Below, piece after piece: positions 44,426-57,424 of a stretch of 64,000 nucleotides of DNA. Numbering within the stretch: position 1 is the first letter of the stretch; each line of letters begins with the position of its first letter. The position numbers were made by a program, and so were the translations under genes. The stretch covers positions 14,154,001 through 14,218,000 of the forward strand of contig JAFFJZ010000006.1 of assembly GCA_018340375.1 (NCBI GenBank), read 5' to 3'. This stretch comes from Gonatopus flavifemur (taxonomy: Eukaryota > Arthropoda > Insecta > Hymenoptera > Dryinidae). Under the pieces are notes generated by a model. The model saw only the letters and a program-made list of their open reading frames with translations. It was not told the origin of the DNA and made no database searches.

Positions 44426-47400
44426 TTTGAATAAACTTTTCTTTAATTTTCTAAACAAGCAAATGTGTTTTATTTCAACAAAAGAGGGCGGAGTCATATT
44501 CACAAACCCAATAGTAAATTCCCAATCAGAATTTAACAACTGGCGCAGTCCTTTATATAATATATAATGTAGAATTTTCAGGACGCACATCAGATAATTC
44601 ATTCGATATTTGTTTCTTCTTGTAAACCACAGCCGTTGCAGTGCTCGAAATTCATGTCCTCTGTGTCTGAGAAGGTTAAGAATGACCTCAAGGTTAAACG
44701 GTAGGAATCCCGAACGTGGATTTAATATCGAATGTGCATTCCAATCGTAGAGCAATGAAATTTGCATATTCCAAACTCAAACGTATACCGAGCGCAATTA
44801 AAGATTCAAAGAAAAGGGAAAAATGATTTTCTGGATGTATAAACGAATGAAGGGACTCTATGAACGCGTTGAGTTAACGGTTTTGGCTGCAGTAGTAAAG
44901 CGTACGATTTGATGGGAGCCAATACATTTGAGCTTATCACCTTATCGCCAATGGGTATAGCCAGCAGCCTAGCGTCGCTCCACAACCCGCGGGGGTCGGT
45001 GCCATAAAATACAGAATGAACCCCCTGTGTGTCAGGACGGTCCCCACCCTCTTCCCCATACGTGCCCATCTCTAGACCTCCCGCAAGCTCGTTTCCTCCC
45101 TTAGCGGTAGTTCCCTACGTCTAGCACGCAGAAATATATAGGTACCGTACACTAAATTGCACCCATACATGCACTCGTGTACCGTATACCATCAATCGAT
45201 CTTGACGATATACCTCTCTGTGGATGATTGTGCGATTGTGCAATATCTTTGTTTTCGCACGTTGTTGTATTCTATGAATATATCGATAAAACCATTTCCG
45301 CTTCCACGCGTCAAATAAATCTATGAATAATTAGAATATCGTCTGAACCGATACAAAGATCGTATTGGATCGATTTCAATAAAAACAAATCCAGCCCACG
45401 TACGCATTTATAATTCCCGACAATTGAGCAACGCTTGAACCACATTTGTGGCTTGGACTTTTATGAATGGCTTGCCACAATTTGTACGACAGCATCCTCG
45501 TTGAATCGTTGTACATAAAATGAGGCATTAATCCATAACTACTCATGTTGGGAGAATGAGAACGTTCTTTGCTGTTCGCTCTTCGTATTCATGTATTCCC
45601 GTGCAGGGATGATAGGGTAATTTGAATGATCTAATATCTTTAAACGGATTCGAACGCTTGATCTATCGCGAAACCATCTCATCAGGAATAAATGAAACAA
45701 TGTGTACCACGAAAAGCGGAAAAGCGTATGAAATTTTTATTACACACGCATATGCATATACCGAAAGCAGTTAGTCGTTAACTACCAAGTTCACATAAAA
45801 GCATCCACACTTTGGGAGATATCGCTTATACGTGAAAGGACGTCTGTTGGGGAAAGATCGTGCCGTGCATGAAAGACCAAACGTATTTCCGCATTTCCGC
45901 TTATTCCGAGTCCAATGTATACGCGCGTACTACTACGTATGATTCCACGTTCGTCGTTATTACGTAGACGAGAAACAGAGAAAGAAAAAAGTACATACGT
46001 ACTATTACATACGTATATACGGTTTGGCTATTATATATACGTTTCTTAGGGTTGCTTATAGACAGCTGTGAGATCTATACACAGGGTAGGTTGTTTTATG
46101 ACTGGGATGGGGATACGTGATCGGACTTCGTAGAGCCATCGCCTGCAACCTGACGTGCTTCAGCCTTCAAAATTTTTTAGAGTTCATTTTTCATACTCTT
46201 CCGAGCGGAATGTAGTTTCATACGATCGTACTATATATAGCAGGGATTTGATTTTGCATTGATTGTGGATTATTCCGGAACAATATTATTCATCCTACGA
46301 ATAAAGAATCCCAAGCTACTCTTTTCATTTTCCATCCACAATCCATACGTTGAGTTGTGTTATATGTATATATTTTAGCATTTCCGTATCGTGTCGTCAC
46401 CGCAGCACGTACGTCAAACGCAACTCGTATACCTGAAAACCTGAGGGAAATCTTTCGTATCCCAAAGACACGGGAGTACCATTTATTTCTCCACCAAGCC
46501 GTGCCTATTCTCAATGGAATCATCCTCTTCGTCGTCCTCATCGTCCTCCTCGTGACATTCGAGAACACTTGAAGCTTCTGATTTCAATTGACACGAAGTA
46601 AAAAAACATGCAAAATTAAATAACATTTTTGGTAATAACAACAAAAATTCAAAGAAGACAGGAATAAAGTGAATGATAACAGGGAAAAATTATCGATTCA
46701 ATCGAGATTACTTTCATATATACGTATATATATATATATGTATACACGTCAAGAAAAATAACAGGAAAGAACAGTTCTGATATACAGATTCGTCCTGAGA
46801 TGAATATAATAGCTCCTTTTATTTCGCCATAATAGAGAATCAAGAACCTTCTCGATTATCCATTATTCTTGGGAAAGTCCGACCTTTGTCTCCGTGGAAT
46901 AAAGTGACTTTGAAAAACTTCCTTCTATCCTGGTTCACGAGTTCGTAGTCGTTTCTCTCAACGCGGCAGCGGCGGCGGCGACGCCAGGAGAAGGAAAAGA
47001 GAGAAAGGAGTGAAAAGAGAAAATTTTTCGTTCTACCTTCCATAGTAGTTTCCGTATCTTCTCAATTATCGAACGAGTATTCTGTCTCCAGATCAATACG
47101 CGGATAAAATATCGGCTATGCTTATTAAAAGACATACAATTTTCTCTTTGCCCATTCGCAGACTCTTTAGAAAATTCAGCTCAACTTTAGATTAATATTT
47201 CAGAAATGGAATGAAATAAAGGAAAAAAGAATGGAAGAGGAGATGCACAAAAGAGTGATGAGAGAGATAAGGGTCGGGAGGGGAAGGAAGTAGACTTCTT
47301 TGTAACTTCAAGTTTTGTTTGACGTATCCGGTTCTGTTGCCAACTCGAGCGCCGATTTTTACTTCACGAATCTATTTCTAATTCGCGATTATATACGATA

Positions 47401-48194
47401 ATTTCATATTCGAGATGCGAATACGGAATATCGAGATTTCGAATACTCTCTTCTGTTTTTTGAACGACTAAATAAAAGTGGAGCACGGTAAGAACGGAAC
47501 GAGAGAAGATGACGAATGTACTTCCTGTCAAAAAGTTGGATTTGAAAACGTTTGCATTGCATTTCTTCCACTCCTTCGTGTACCTTTCTTTTCATTCTTT
47601 TCGCAACTTTAGTAAAGAACAACAAGAACAACAACAATGATCTCATTTCTTCGTTTACATGCATGAAAGAATAAAATACACGATGTTATAATTCTTAAAA
47701 ATGTACCACGGAGAGAAGAAATTTTATATCCTTCTATCCTCCCCCGTAATTTCAAGGGACGTATGAATGGAGTTCTGTAATATTTCTTTCTTCTTCCTTT
47801 CTCTTTTCTCGTCGCCCCACGCGACGTGTACTTGAATCTGAAAATGTACCATTCGAATGACGTGGAATCGCATACAATGAATTTTTCTGTACTATTTTTT
47901 CGAAATTTAATTAGTAATTTCTGGGGTTGGAAAATTGAGCGGGGCTGGCACGCTTCAGCGAGAACAGTTACTTTCAATTGGAGTTCCTATTGTTTTTTCC
48001 CTAACAATGCTGTGTTCGAATAAGGTCGTATTCCTAAATTGCGAGCTAATTAAGTGCTGCAACGCTGATTCATAAACTTACATGAAGAAATGGTTAAGCT
48101 ACGTTCAACGAGATACAATTTTCACCCTCTGTTTCTCAGTGGATGAAGTTGAAGAATGATATTTGTGAGAAATTAAGGCCCAAAAATTGATCTC
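44426..48194. other. No gene recognised
   Basis: A 30-bp block at about 44484-44513 (minus) nearly repeats 40174-40204 next to the mariner. The patch 44930-45130 is richer in G+C than its surroundings and carries an 87-codon minus-strand frame without recognised motif. The rest is AT-rich, with AT microsatellite near 46720-46745 and a GCG trinucleotide run near 46965-46983. Confidence 0.5.
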
Positions 48195-49136
48195 CCCAGG
48201 CCTGTGGCTATACAAAAATTTTTGGATTTCGTCAATGCTGACAATAAAATATACCTTGGCGCAATGTTGACAGACAAGGCTTGGCAATCTATAAATCTTC
48301 AATGTTGATTAACAATAAATACAATGTTCGACGGATTTCGTTTGTCAGCCTATTATTGTGGCACAATTGCGCCAAGCTCGGCTCTTCCTTGGCCCAACAT
48401 TGATAGATTCCGATAGATTCCATTCAACGCCAGGATCATTCAACATGTGGTTTAATATTGCCCCAAACTTTGGCCTAGTTTAGGTAGAAATTAGCTTTCA
48501 ATGTAGCACCGATCATTGGTAATAGCATGGCTTAATATCGACAACCTATATAATAATTTTGTCCCAAGGTTGGTCACTACATTTGGTACAAGCTTGGCAC
48601 AAGTGTAAAAATCGTACCAATATTGCTCACATGAATGGCAAAATTTTTATGAGTGTTGACTGAATTTTGGATTTACAATAGCTAGAGACTTGGGGATAAC
48701 CATCGGACCAGGGCTGGGCCGATCTTCCTGCCATAATTAATCCTACACCCTAGTTTTACACACCAAACTGGATTTTATGGATGTAAGTGAGGATAGAACT
48801 TCACTCAATGGTAATAGGATACTTTTAAATGTAATCGTACACGGAGATCAACTGATTTTGAAGGACTCTCCACAGAATTTTAGGATGTCTGGCTCATTTC
48901 GAAGACCATCGATTTGGATGAAACTTTGCAAGCTTTGTAAGGCTTAATGGAGAAAGTCATGGACTGAAATACGAATCAATTACTTTTTTCATCCATATCT
49001 GCGATCAAAGAAACATTAGTTGATGCTTGGTGAATAAATTGGACCTAGCCTGGCCAAAAGCCTGGGCCAAGTTTGGTAAATTGTTTGAGACAAGTCTCGG
49101 CAGGGCTTGTACCAGGCTTGGTCCATCACACATGGG
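48195..49136 (-). mobile_element. CCC-class element related to the CTTGGCACAAG word family
   Basis: The right end CCATCACACATGGG at 49136 is followed by AT, as in the other copies. The part 48560-49136 matches 17364-18292 in inverse orientation (for example GAAAGTCATGGACTGAAATA and GACAAGTCTCGGCAGGGCTT). The left part 48195-48560 uses a different word (CAATGTTGACAGAC, TTGGC). The left end CCCAGGCCTGTGG is tentative and lacks the AT flank. Confidence 0.5.
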
Positions 49137-49949
49137 ATTCCATGTAATCAAAGGCTGTAGTTTTTTGAATTTACAACTTTTTTCCTCAATACTTGAAAGG
49201 AATTCCCTGATTTCTCAGACTTTTGGAGCATTTACGTGATATTTCCTCATTTTTCAGAATCTAGACAACCTGTTTTTGTTTGATCCACCGAGACGGATGA
49301 AAGTTCGAAAAAAGATTAAAAATAATTTTCCAAAATTTCGTATTTGGCGATTTGTCTCTCCCAACAACTTTGGTTATAATACAGCGCGAATATCAGACTA
49401 TTTTGCAATTTCTACACGATCATAAATGAAAATTGAACAATCAAAGGAGAATTTTTGGTAACTTATTATATCATTAGACACAAAATTCTTTTGATCCTCC
49501 TCCTCCTTCTTCCTCTCGAGCGTAATGAAGAATTCATCGAAATCTTCAAAAGTAGTCCAGACCGACTCTTAAAGGATAGGTATCCTTCATCAACTTTTGT
49601 GTCCCATCTCTCCCCCTTCTTTTCCCCCTATACCTCATTTTCGTATTTAAGTTTCTATAAGGGAAGAGTTGAAAGTAAGTCTTTCATCATTAAATGAGTT
49701 AGAAAATTCCCCATCCTCGCTTCACTTACGGAATCTCTCCTCAGTATAATTGAGAAGAAGGGTGACATTAATGTGGCATTAAACAATAATTACTTATCAC
49801 ATCTTGCTCATCAAGAGCAGGAAATCTGAACATAAATTAATTCAAATTGTCTCGAATGATAATAATATTTCATCCCTCGACGATGAGTAAGAAAAGATAA
49901 GTTACGTCGGTAAGAATGGTGGTTCCGTACGTAAGAATTCGTTGCTATC

Positions 49950-49983
49950 TATCTATCTATCTACCTACCTACCCATCCACCCA
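49950..49983. repeat. CTAT/CTAC/CCAC tetranucleotide tract
   Basis: The sequence runs from CTAT units into CTAC and then CCATCCAC-like units, a diverging tetranucleotide microsatellite. Confidence 0.85.
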
Positions 49984-51298
49984 ACCGCTTTTTCCCTAGT
50001 GTTTTCAAGTTCCTTTGATAGAATTCGAACTCTGCGCTTTCTTGTTGTTTTTTTTCCGCTCCTCACACGCCTTCCACGAACGAGAAGAATGTACAAGGGC
50101 AAAAGCCAAAAAAAGGGGAAAAGAACCCCGAGATCGACGACTGACTATGGCTGAATCGAATTCACGACATTGACGAACCTTAAGGGAGAAGACGGAGGAT
50201 AGAGGATAGAGAGGAGGGGTAAAGATAGACAGATGGACAGACAGGATAGTAGAAGGAAGGAACTCCCTCGTGCATGAGGGTCGAGAGTCGGGTAAGGATG
50301 AGATAGGCGGATGCGTAATTGAAATTCTGAAAAGCGGAAGTGGGCTATCGATAACAGACCTCAGCGGTGAAATTTTCGGATCGTGTTCATTGAATCAAAC
50401 ATTGACCTGTCGTGAATTTCATACCAACCATTTATTTTTTTTTGTCTTTCAACTCAATACACCACGCGAATGATTCGCTATTTCAAAAAAATCTCTTCAA
50501 TGATTGTTAAAGTCACAAAGAATTCTGAATTGACTGTTCCAACGCACTCCGGTACGTAAAACGTACTTATTCTCAAACCTATCTAGTTAACCATTCCGAA
50601 TAAATTAGTGTGAAGTAGATTTTTTTCCTTTCAAGAGCCTATAGAATTCCTAACGATAGTAGGTAATACCTCAACCTCGCTCAACTCGGCTCTACTCGTG
50701 AAATGAGATATTCTGGGTTAACAGCAGTTCCCTACGATCAAGTACCGTTGAATTGGAACCTGGAGTATCATCAAAATTCTTTACCATGCTATAGCGTTTA
50801 TAGGGTGATCCAAAAGCTCGTACCATACGACATTCATTTTATTCCACTAATTAGAAAGAGAAGAAATTATACTCAAATATACTGAGGGAATATTCAGCTT
50901 GATTCTCTCATCCGCGAAAATAAATATTTAACATATTTATACGAAATCGAGGATGCAAATATAGGATTCATTCGCGAGAAGAAGGGAGAAAAAAGGAGAG
51001 GTATTGTGAAACACCAATCAAATTGTTTACCTTTCGAGGAGGATATATCGTTTCCCCCGCGCATTATTATCCGAATGGCTTGTTGCGTAATCATCCCGGA
51101 AAGAGGATTGTTTCTCACAAATATGGAGAGGTTATCATCTTTAATTCAACAACTCGAGAACGCTGAATCCACGGAAAAAGATGATTTCTTTTTTTATCGC
51201 GATAACCCATTTTTGTATAATCCATTATCCTCCCCTCGCGTATTTTCATTCATAACCTTCACACTTTTCAAACGATAATTCCTCGTTTGTATGTATAA

Positions 51299-51325
51299 AA
51301 CAACAACAACAACAACAACAACAAT
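51299..51325. repeat. AAC trinucleotide microsatellite
   Basis: About nine consecutive AAC units, followed by related imperfect units up to about 51355. Confidence 0.9.
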
Positions 51326-53940
51326 AAAAACAACTACCGCAGCAGCAACAACAAAAAAGAGAGACTTCTGTTTGCAGTGATGGCAAATAAAAAAACAAAA
51401 TTACAAACTACGACTCAGAGAACGTGTCGTATTCATTATACTTGTGCATACGAGTATACTGAACCAAGTTGAATTTTCATCGTGCATTCCAATTCAACAG
51501 ATACATATCTGAAATTCAAATATACTCATTGTTATCGGTATCGAATCAGGAAAAAAAAAAAGAAGCATCTACGTATATCATATATATATATATATTCTTT
51601 CTCTCCAACAAAACATTGTTTTCAACAATGAAATCGTACACCGTGCACCACCGATCCTTGACCATCCATTATAAAACCAATAGCGATACTTCACTAACTT
51701 TTAATAGAAGAACGAGTGCCAAGCTATGAAATACTGGACGAGGCAAAAAGATTGATATGAGTTACGAACTACGTGGGATATCTCAAACATTATTTCCAAT
51801 TGAATTTCATGTATGTATACATATATATTTTTTCATTCGATACGAATGATGATCTTTTACGAAAGTAAATCTAACGGGAAACTCGATTTTCGTGTACGAG
51901 AGGGGGACACGTCGTTTCGATTTGCTATTTGCCTTTTTTTTCCATTTTCTGAAAAACAAGAGGGAAAGAATGTTATGTCAAAGGTAGAGCGAACAACGAA
52001 GAATCCAAGTCTCATCGTTGCCGATTGACAGGGCGTCGAGTGCCTACGATGTTTACACGTCTCTGGGGACGGAACCGAGATATCATGGTTCAAAAACTAC
52101 CCCCGTAGTCATCTAGCCGCGGATCCCAACCCTCTATATATATATATACATACACGTGTATATATACTCTTCTTGCATATTGGAAGAATAATGTTCCCTT
52201 CTCTGCTCTTCTTTTTTCTTTCGTATACATATAGACCTCTTTCTATCGCACGACACGGCATCAACTTTCGTACCGAGTCTCCAAGATATTGTTTTAAAAC
52301 GGAAATCTGTCCCAAGCGAGCAGTAGAAAGCAGCCTCGAGCAGCTCGAGATTCTCGTAAATTGAGAAGAGCCTCCTCCACGAGATGACACGTTCTCAACA
52401 TTCCCTCCGTCTCTTGTATACGGAAAAAGAGAATAATAAGAAAAAGAGCGAAAAGAGTACGGAAATCTGGATGATTTATGGATCAGTGGATCTTCAGTTT
52501 TTTATTCCATGTTTCCTGAGGGAGGAAATTGTTTAAATACCACATTAAAAATGTATCTTTCTACTTTCTATCATCACGTGTATTCGCGTGTAGTTTATTT
52601 CCTCATCGAATCTCATTATATCGCGAAGAAATTTACTGGATTCTAATTCTGAAGAGTAACACGGTAGAATGAAAAAAGAGAAGCTCAGGGTATATTAAAT
52701 ATTTCATGCCAGGAAAGTAACTCCTTTCATTTAACAATCCCTTTCCACATTCTCTCGGTACCTCCTTTTCATCCAGTTCGTTCATCTTGCTTACTCCTTT
52801 TCTCTTTCAACTTCATTTGCCGCTAACCGAGGGTTGTTCCAACATTTAAATACCAAAGTATTCGGTTCCTGAGACCTCGTAGCCACACGGCTTACACGGC
52901 GGCTCCCTTTAATGCCACGTTCCAGGGTGTCTTGCCGGAGTTTCCTGGTCCTTTTCCTCTCTCCCTCTCCTCTTTTAAACAGAGAAACCTTGGATGGGAT
53001 TTATGCAACGCCGTCGACGCGGCAATGTTGGGTGTCGGCTTGCTTTCTCGGAACCCTTTTTCCTCCTTCTCCTCTTCACGTTATATCTCTTACCCTCATG
53101 GCCGGGAGACCCATATTTTGTCCCGTCCTTCCTTGCCCATCCCTCTCACCTTTTCTCTTCTCTCCCATTTCCGTAGCACAAAACTCTGTCATGCCACGAA
53201 AGGAATTTCGTATTTTTCATTTTCCCGTATCGTTACTTCAACTCCCGCTGTACAACCCTCAACGAATTTCAACTCTTCTTTTCGTCTGAATTTTCCAAAA
53301 GGGATGATCGATTCGAAAGACCTCGAGAAGAATCCTGTTACGGGTTGGGTCGGTACATTATTGAATCAAACAGGAAATTCCAGTTCAAGTGTTCGGAAAG
53401 TGAATTAACAACTTGATAACTTGGCTGGAGGGAACGACACATTTCACGCCTCGACTGCAATATTTTCTACAACATTCCAAGTTCCTGATATAACTTCTCG
53501 CATCTCGTGATGGGATAAATTTGATATTTAGAAACCAAGTTCCATCGGAGGCCGCACCTTTGAATATTATTTTCCACGATAATTGTCATGATAATTGTCG
53601 ATAAATCGTATAACCTTATTCAACGATTCGTTAACGGATGACTAATAAATATGCAAATTCGTCATAAAAATTCAATCCCGTATCACGATTGAATAATAAT
53701 TCGATGCTCTCTTTGGGATATTCATGAGGAGAGATGAAGTCTGAGAGAAAGAGAAAGCTGCGACAACTGAAAGAGGGAGAAGTAAAAGAGGGTTAAATTC
53801 ACGAAGGAAAATCCTCTACCTCTCTGGAATACCGGTGCCGTGCACAGTGATTTAGGCGAAACAACAGAACTCTCAGGGACAATGGAATAGAAGACACAAG
53901 AAGGAAGACTTCCCTTTGCTTCTCTATCCTCATCCCCGCT

Positions 53941-53973
53941 CTGTCTCTCTCTCTCTCCCTCTCTCTCTTTCTC
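53941..53973. repeat. CT dinucleotide microsatellite
   Basis: An interrupted CT tract (CTCTCT with CC and TT interruptions), purine-free on the plus strand. Confidence 0.9.
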
Positions 53974-54429
53974 TTTTACTTTTCACCTTCCCTCCAGGTC
54001 CGATATCGGGGTAGTAAACCGTCGGTTAAGTCCATGACGAATGGCTTGGAACTACTATGCACGAACCCAATGTGAGCCCATATACGTATGGCGTATGCTT
54101 CTAGGCTACCCTTTCAACGTGAGATACACCTTATTTGCAAACTGATTTCACGTGCTAAGTCACGAAGAGTGTGTACGTCGCGGATATGCATCACTGGCGT
54201 GACTACCGCTGCCGCCACAACAAATAGTCACTTTAAGAGTTTTCGTATGAAAAGCATCGTCGTTGTCCTCGTCGCCGTCGTCGTCGTAGTCGTACTCCTA
54301 GTCCTATCGAGATCGATGTTCTTGCACTCTCATGATTTCCGAATATGCTTTAGAAATACAAACATGTCTAGACTCGAATACTATTATTCTATCCTATAGA
54401 TTAAATCATTTCCTCAACGATATATAATC

Positions 54430-54895
54430 ATCGGGGCAACCAAAAATATGCTCTAAAAAAGTTGTTTTCAGCGCTTAAAATATGCTCAAAAAATTGGTTG
54501 TTATGCTCGAAAAATATGCTCTTAAAAAATTGTCTCTTGTACCAAAAATGTGCCATAAAAACCAGTTTTCATAGTTTCAACATAAAATCATATGCTTTCC
54601 AGATAAGTAAATATATTCCACTGTAAAAAATAATCGTCGTTATTTTGTATGCGGCAACTAGGAAATTCCGCTCACCGGATAAAATGGTACACCATATAGG
54701 AAATTTACATTCCTGGAATGTACGCAGAACATATGAAAAATTAGTTTAAAAGAATCATCTGAAAAGATTTATTGATAGATCATCTATAATAATCCACTTC
54801 TCCTTCGAACAAAATTTTGAATATCTTTCGTCAAATAACACAAAAATATGCCATTCTTCAGTATTGTAAAATATTGTCTTGACTGAAGTTTTTTA
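54430..54895. repeat. Word-rich AT segment with a lone CAC end
   Basis: The words ATATGCTC and ATGCTCTTAAAAAATTG recur within 54440-54600. CACTGTAAAAAATAATCG at 54619 looks like the left end of a CAC-class MITE whose right end is missing or was replaced by the element starting at 54896 (the text just before that, AGTTTTTTACA, could be its remainder). Confidence 0.35.
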
Positions 54896-55161
54896 CACGG
54901 AGGGAAATGTGGTTTTCGATACATATTACTACATTTTGTACTAAATTAGCAGTATAAGTGAAATTATATAATTTTTACAACACAGTGTGGTGAAAATTCA
55001 TGCTTTATATGATGTGTGATGTTGCGCCAAATTGAACGGTTTTTCAAATCATTGAGCATGAATTTTTACTACACTGTATTGTAAAAATCACACTATTTCA
55101 CTTATACTGTTACTTAAGGACAAAATTTAGTAATATTCAGAACATTATTCTTTTCCATTCA
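54896..55161. mobile_element. Palindromic CAC-class MITE with a decayed right end
   Basis: The left end CACGGAGGGAAATGTGG is preceded by TA. The arms mirror each other: AGTATAAGTGAAAT against TTTCACTTATACTGT, and AGCATGAATTTTTACTACAC against GTGTGGTGAAAATTCATGC. The right end has decayed to TTTTCCATTCAC, so the boundary is approximate. Confidence 0.65.
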
Positions 55162-55659
55162 CAAGTCAAGATTTAGACAAGCGAAATTTTGAAATTTCAA
55201 AAAAAGATCTTTTGGGAGATTCCTAAAAGAAATCTTATACGATGGTTTCCATCTTCTGGAAGACATTTTGAGGAAGATTGCTGAAAAACGTTTAGAAGGA
55301 ATATGTTCGACACTTTTGAGAAATCTTCTTCAAGCTAGCTTTTAAGAAACCAAAACTTTTGGATGAAATATATTTAGAAGAATAATTGTTGAATATCTTA
55401 GGAATTTTGCTGGCATACTCAAACTAATTCGAGTTGACTATACTCTAAAAATGAAATTATGCCCTTAATATGAAAAATCTTTGATTTACTGTGTTGTTTG
55501 AGAGAGAGAAAATCGGAACCAAATTTTTCATCATTACGATTCTTTGGTAAGAAAAATCTCTCTGAATCTCTATATTTTGCGACATTTTCCAAAGAGATTC
55601 AGTGTAATTTCAGAGTGATTTAGAGGAATTTAGAGACTTGTCGGATAGTGATACATCTT

Positions 55660-55925
55660 CACTGAGAAAACAGATATCTTGAAAAATACCATAATTTATG
55701 GATTTTCAGCGCTGGTCTGACCCGAGTCGGAATATTCACTTGCATAAATCTCTAAAAGTACCATAATTTCTTGGACTTTTTGAAATAAGTATGGTACCTT
55801 CCGTATAAAAGTCCAAGACATTATGGTATTTTTAGAGGTTTTTTCAAGTAAATATTTAGACTCGGTCAGACCAGCGCAGAAAATCCATAAATTATGGTAC
55901 TTTTTAAGATACCTTTTTCTCCGTG
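55660..55925. mobile_element. Palindromic CAC-class MITE, second copy of the 16026 family
   Basis: The ends CACTGAGAAAACAGATATC and GATACCTTTTTCTCCGTG match the element at 16026-16292 and share its interior (CAGCGCTGGTCTGACCCGAG, AAATCCATAAATTATGGTA). The flanks are TT on both sides and not TA. At 266 bp it is one base shorter than the other copy. Confidence 0.85.
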
Positions 55926-56478
55926 TTGAATATCTCCAATTTTCTGTGATTCTCTCGGAATTTTTCTAATAGAGATTTACAAATTTTCCGACATCTTTCT
56001 GAATTGTTTTGAATTCATCATAGTTTATTTAGAATTCGAAGCTTCCTCTGAATTTGAGTGAATTTCTCTGAATTCCTCTGACTCCCTCTGAAAAATACAC
56101 CACACAATTTTTCCTAATTCGCTCCTGTCGAAAATGCCAGACAGAACCAGGCTAAAATGACAAAATCTGTACAGAAACAGGTAGGAACAAGTCACCTGCC
56201 CTGAGGAAAGTATACGGTAAAGGTTACTAGAAAGAATAGTAATTCGGTGACAGATATTTCAGAGTTGCGATAAGACCATTCAAGATCAGATTGAATGTGA
56301 TAAACTGTTTATATCACCATGGAAACGGTATGTTAACATAAGAACGATCACCAAACCGCGAGTCAACTCTCAACTTCTATTCTAAAGTCACGATAAGAAC
56401 TGGAGCGAATGGTAATCAATCCCATATATTTTTCTCCGTGTGTATCTGTATCTCTCCTAAATTACCTGAAAGCCCTTG

Positions 56479-56563
56479 CACAGTAAGAAATTTATTGAAT
56501 ATTGAACATTCTACACACAAATTCTAACACTTTACACAATGACGAAAAATTTTTTACTATGTG
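56479..56563. mobile_element. Minimal CAC-class MITE of 85 bp
   Basis: The ends CACAGTAAGAAATTTATTG and ACGAAAAATTTTTTACTATGTG are inverted repeats closely matching those of 7364-7880. The interior is almost absent, so this looks like an extreme deletion derivative of that family. Confidence 0.7.
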
Positions 56564-57424
56564 AAATCTTGAACCCAAAACTTCACTGAATTTATTCTCC
56601 CTCTGAATTTTTCTGAATCTTTCTGAAAAGTTCAATGCACGATTCTTTCTTATATTCACCTGTCTCTGAATGTCTCTGAAACTTGCTACCTTTGAGATTT
56701 TCAACAAAAAATTTAACCCATATTTCTCTCTGAATCTCTCCAGAACTTTCGGGATCCCTCTGAATCTTGGAACAAAACTTTTACTCAATTAACTTCTCTC
56801 TGAATTTTCCTGAACTCCTTGCGAATCTCTCTGAATCCCTCTGAAAAGTTCAACACACAATTTTCCCCAAATCTCAATGAAATTCCCTAAATGCCTCTGA
56901 AATCTTAAACCAAAAATTTCATTCAATTTATTTTCTTCATAATTTCCCTGAATCCTTTCGCAAAGTTCGACACATAATTTTTCCAAATCCAACAGTCTCT
57001 GAATTCGTTTGGATTTTCCTGAATCACGATGAATTGCCCTGAATTCCTCTGAATCATCCTGAATCTGAATAGATATTCCATATTTTCTGAGACAGGATGA
57101 TGTTGACATTTCATTGCAATTGTTAATTGATTCGATTTATAGATTTCGATCAAAAACTAAATGCAAAAATGTACATCACAATTAGGAAACCAGGTTTCTA
57201 TCTTGCATCACTTGTATGTGTTTGAAAAGTTCAATACTCATATTTTATTGAGATGTTGATTGAAAGTTATATCTTAATATATCAAAATCAAGGTGAATCA
57301 ATCATCTTTCAGAGCAATATGTTTTGGATTTTTGATATAACAGTGATTCCAGCTCGTGAATAAGTAGATGAGTGAATGAATCAATAAATAAATGAATCGA
57401 TCAATTAATATTTCAAAAATATAC

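Larger units (their letters stand above)
49137..54429. other. No gene recognised, several simple repeats
   Basis: No motif-bearing frame was found. The overlapping frames at 52912-53408 (125 and 158 codons) lie in a pyrimidine-rich, relatively GC-rich stretch and shadow one another. The frame at 54088-54399 gains a false membrane segment from a GTC trinucleotide tract (54255-54300). Confidence 0.5.
55480..57110. repeat. Long degenerate array of a TCTCTGAAT-type word
   Basis: The word CTCTGAAT with variants (CCCTCTGAA, TTTCTGAAT, CTCTGAAAAGTTC) recurs dozens of times. It is interleaved with two longer recurring lines, AAGTTCAACACACAATTTT and AATCTTAAACCAAAAATTTC. Two MITEs (55660-55925 and 56479-56563) have inserted into it. 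A short related patch lies at 17140-17280. The minus-strand frames of about 100 codons here are translations of the array. Confidence 0.7.

Noticed and set aside
46357..46572. Small frame with a C-terminal hydrophobic helix
   Set aside because: The hydrophobic part comes from a TCGTCC-type simple repeat, and no homologous pattern is apparent.
50800..50830. TATAGGGTGATCCAAAAGC resembling a transposon terminus
   Set aside because: No inverted partner or target duplication was found.
52912..53408. Two overlapping frames of 125 and 158 codons in a GC-richer patch
   Set aside because: Both arise from a pyrimidine-rich strand lacking stops. Neither has a motif and they shadow each other.
54088..54399. 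Frame with an apparent transmembrane segment of valines and leucines
   Set aside because: The segment is the product of a GTC trinucleotide tract.
56492..57153. Minus-strand frames rich in repeated F-R-I-Q patterns
   Set aside because: They are translations of the CTCTGAAT word array, not proteins.
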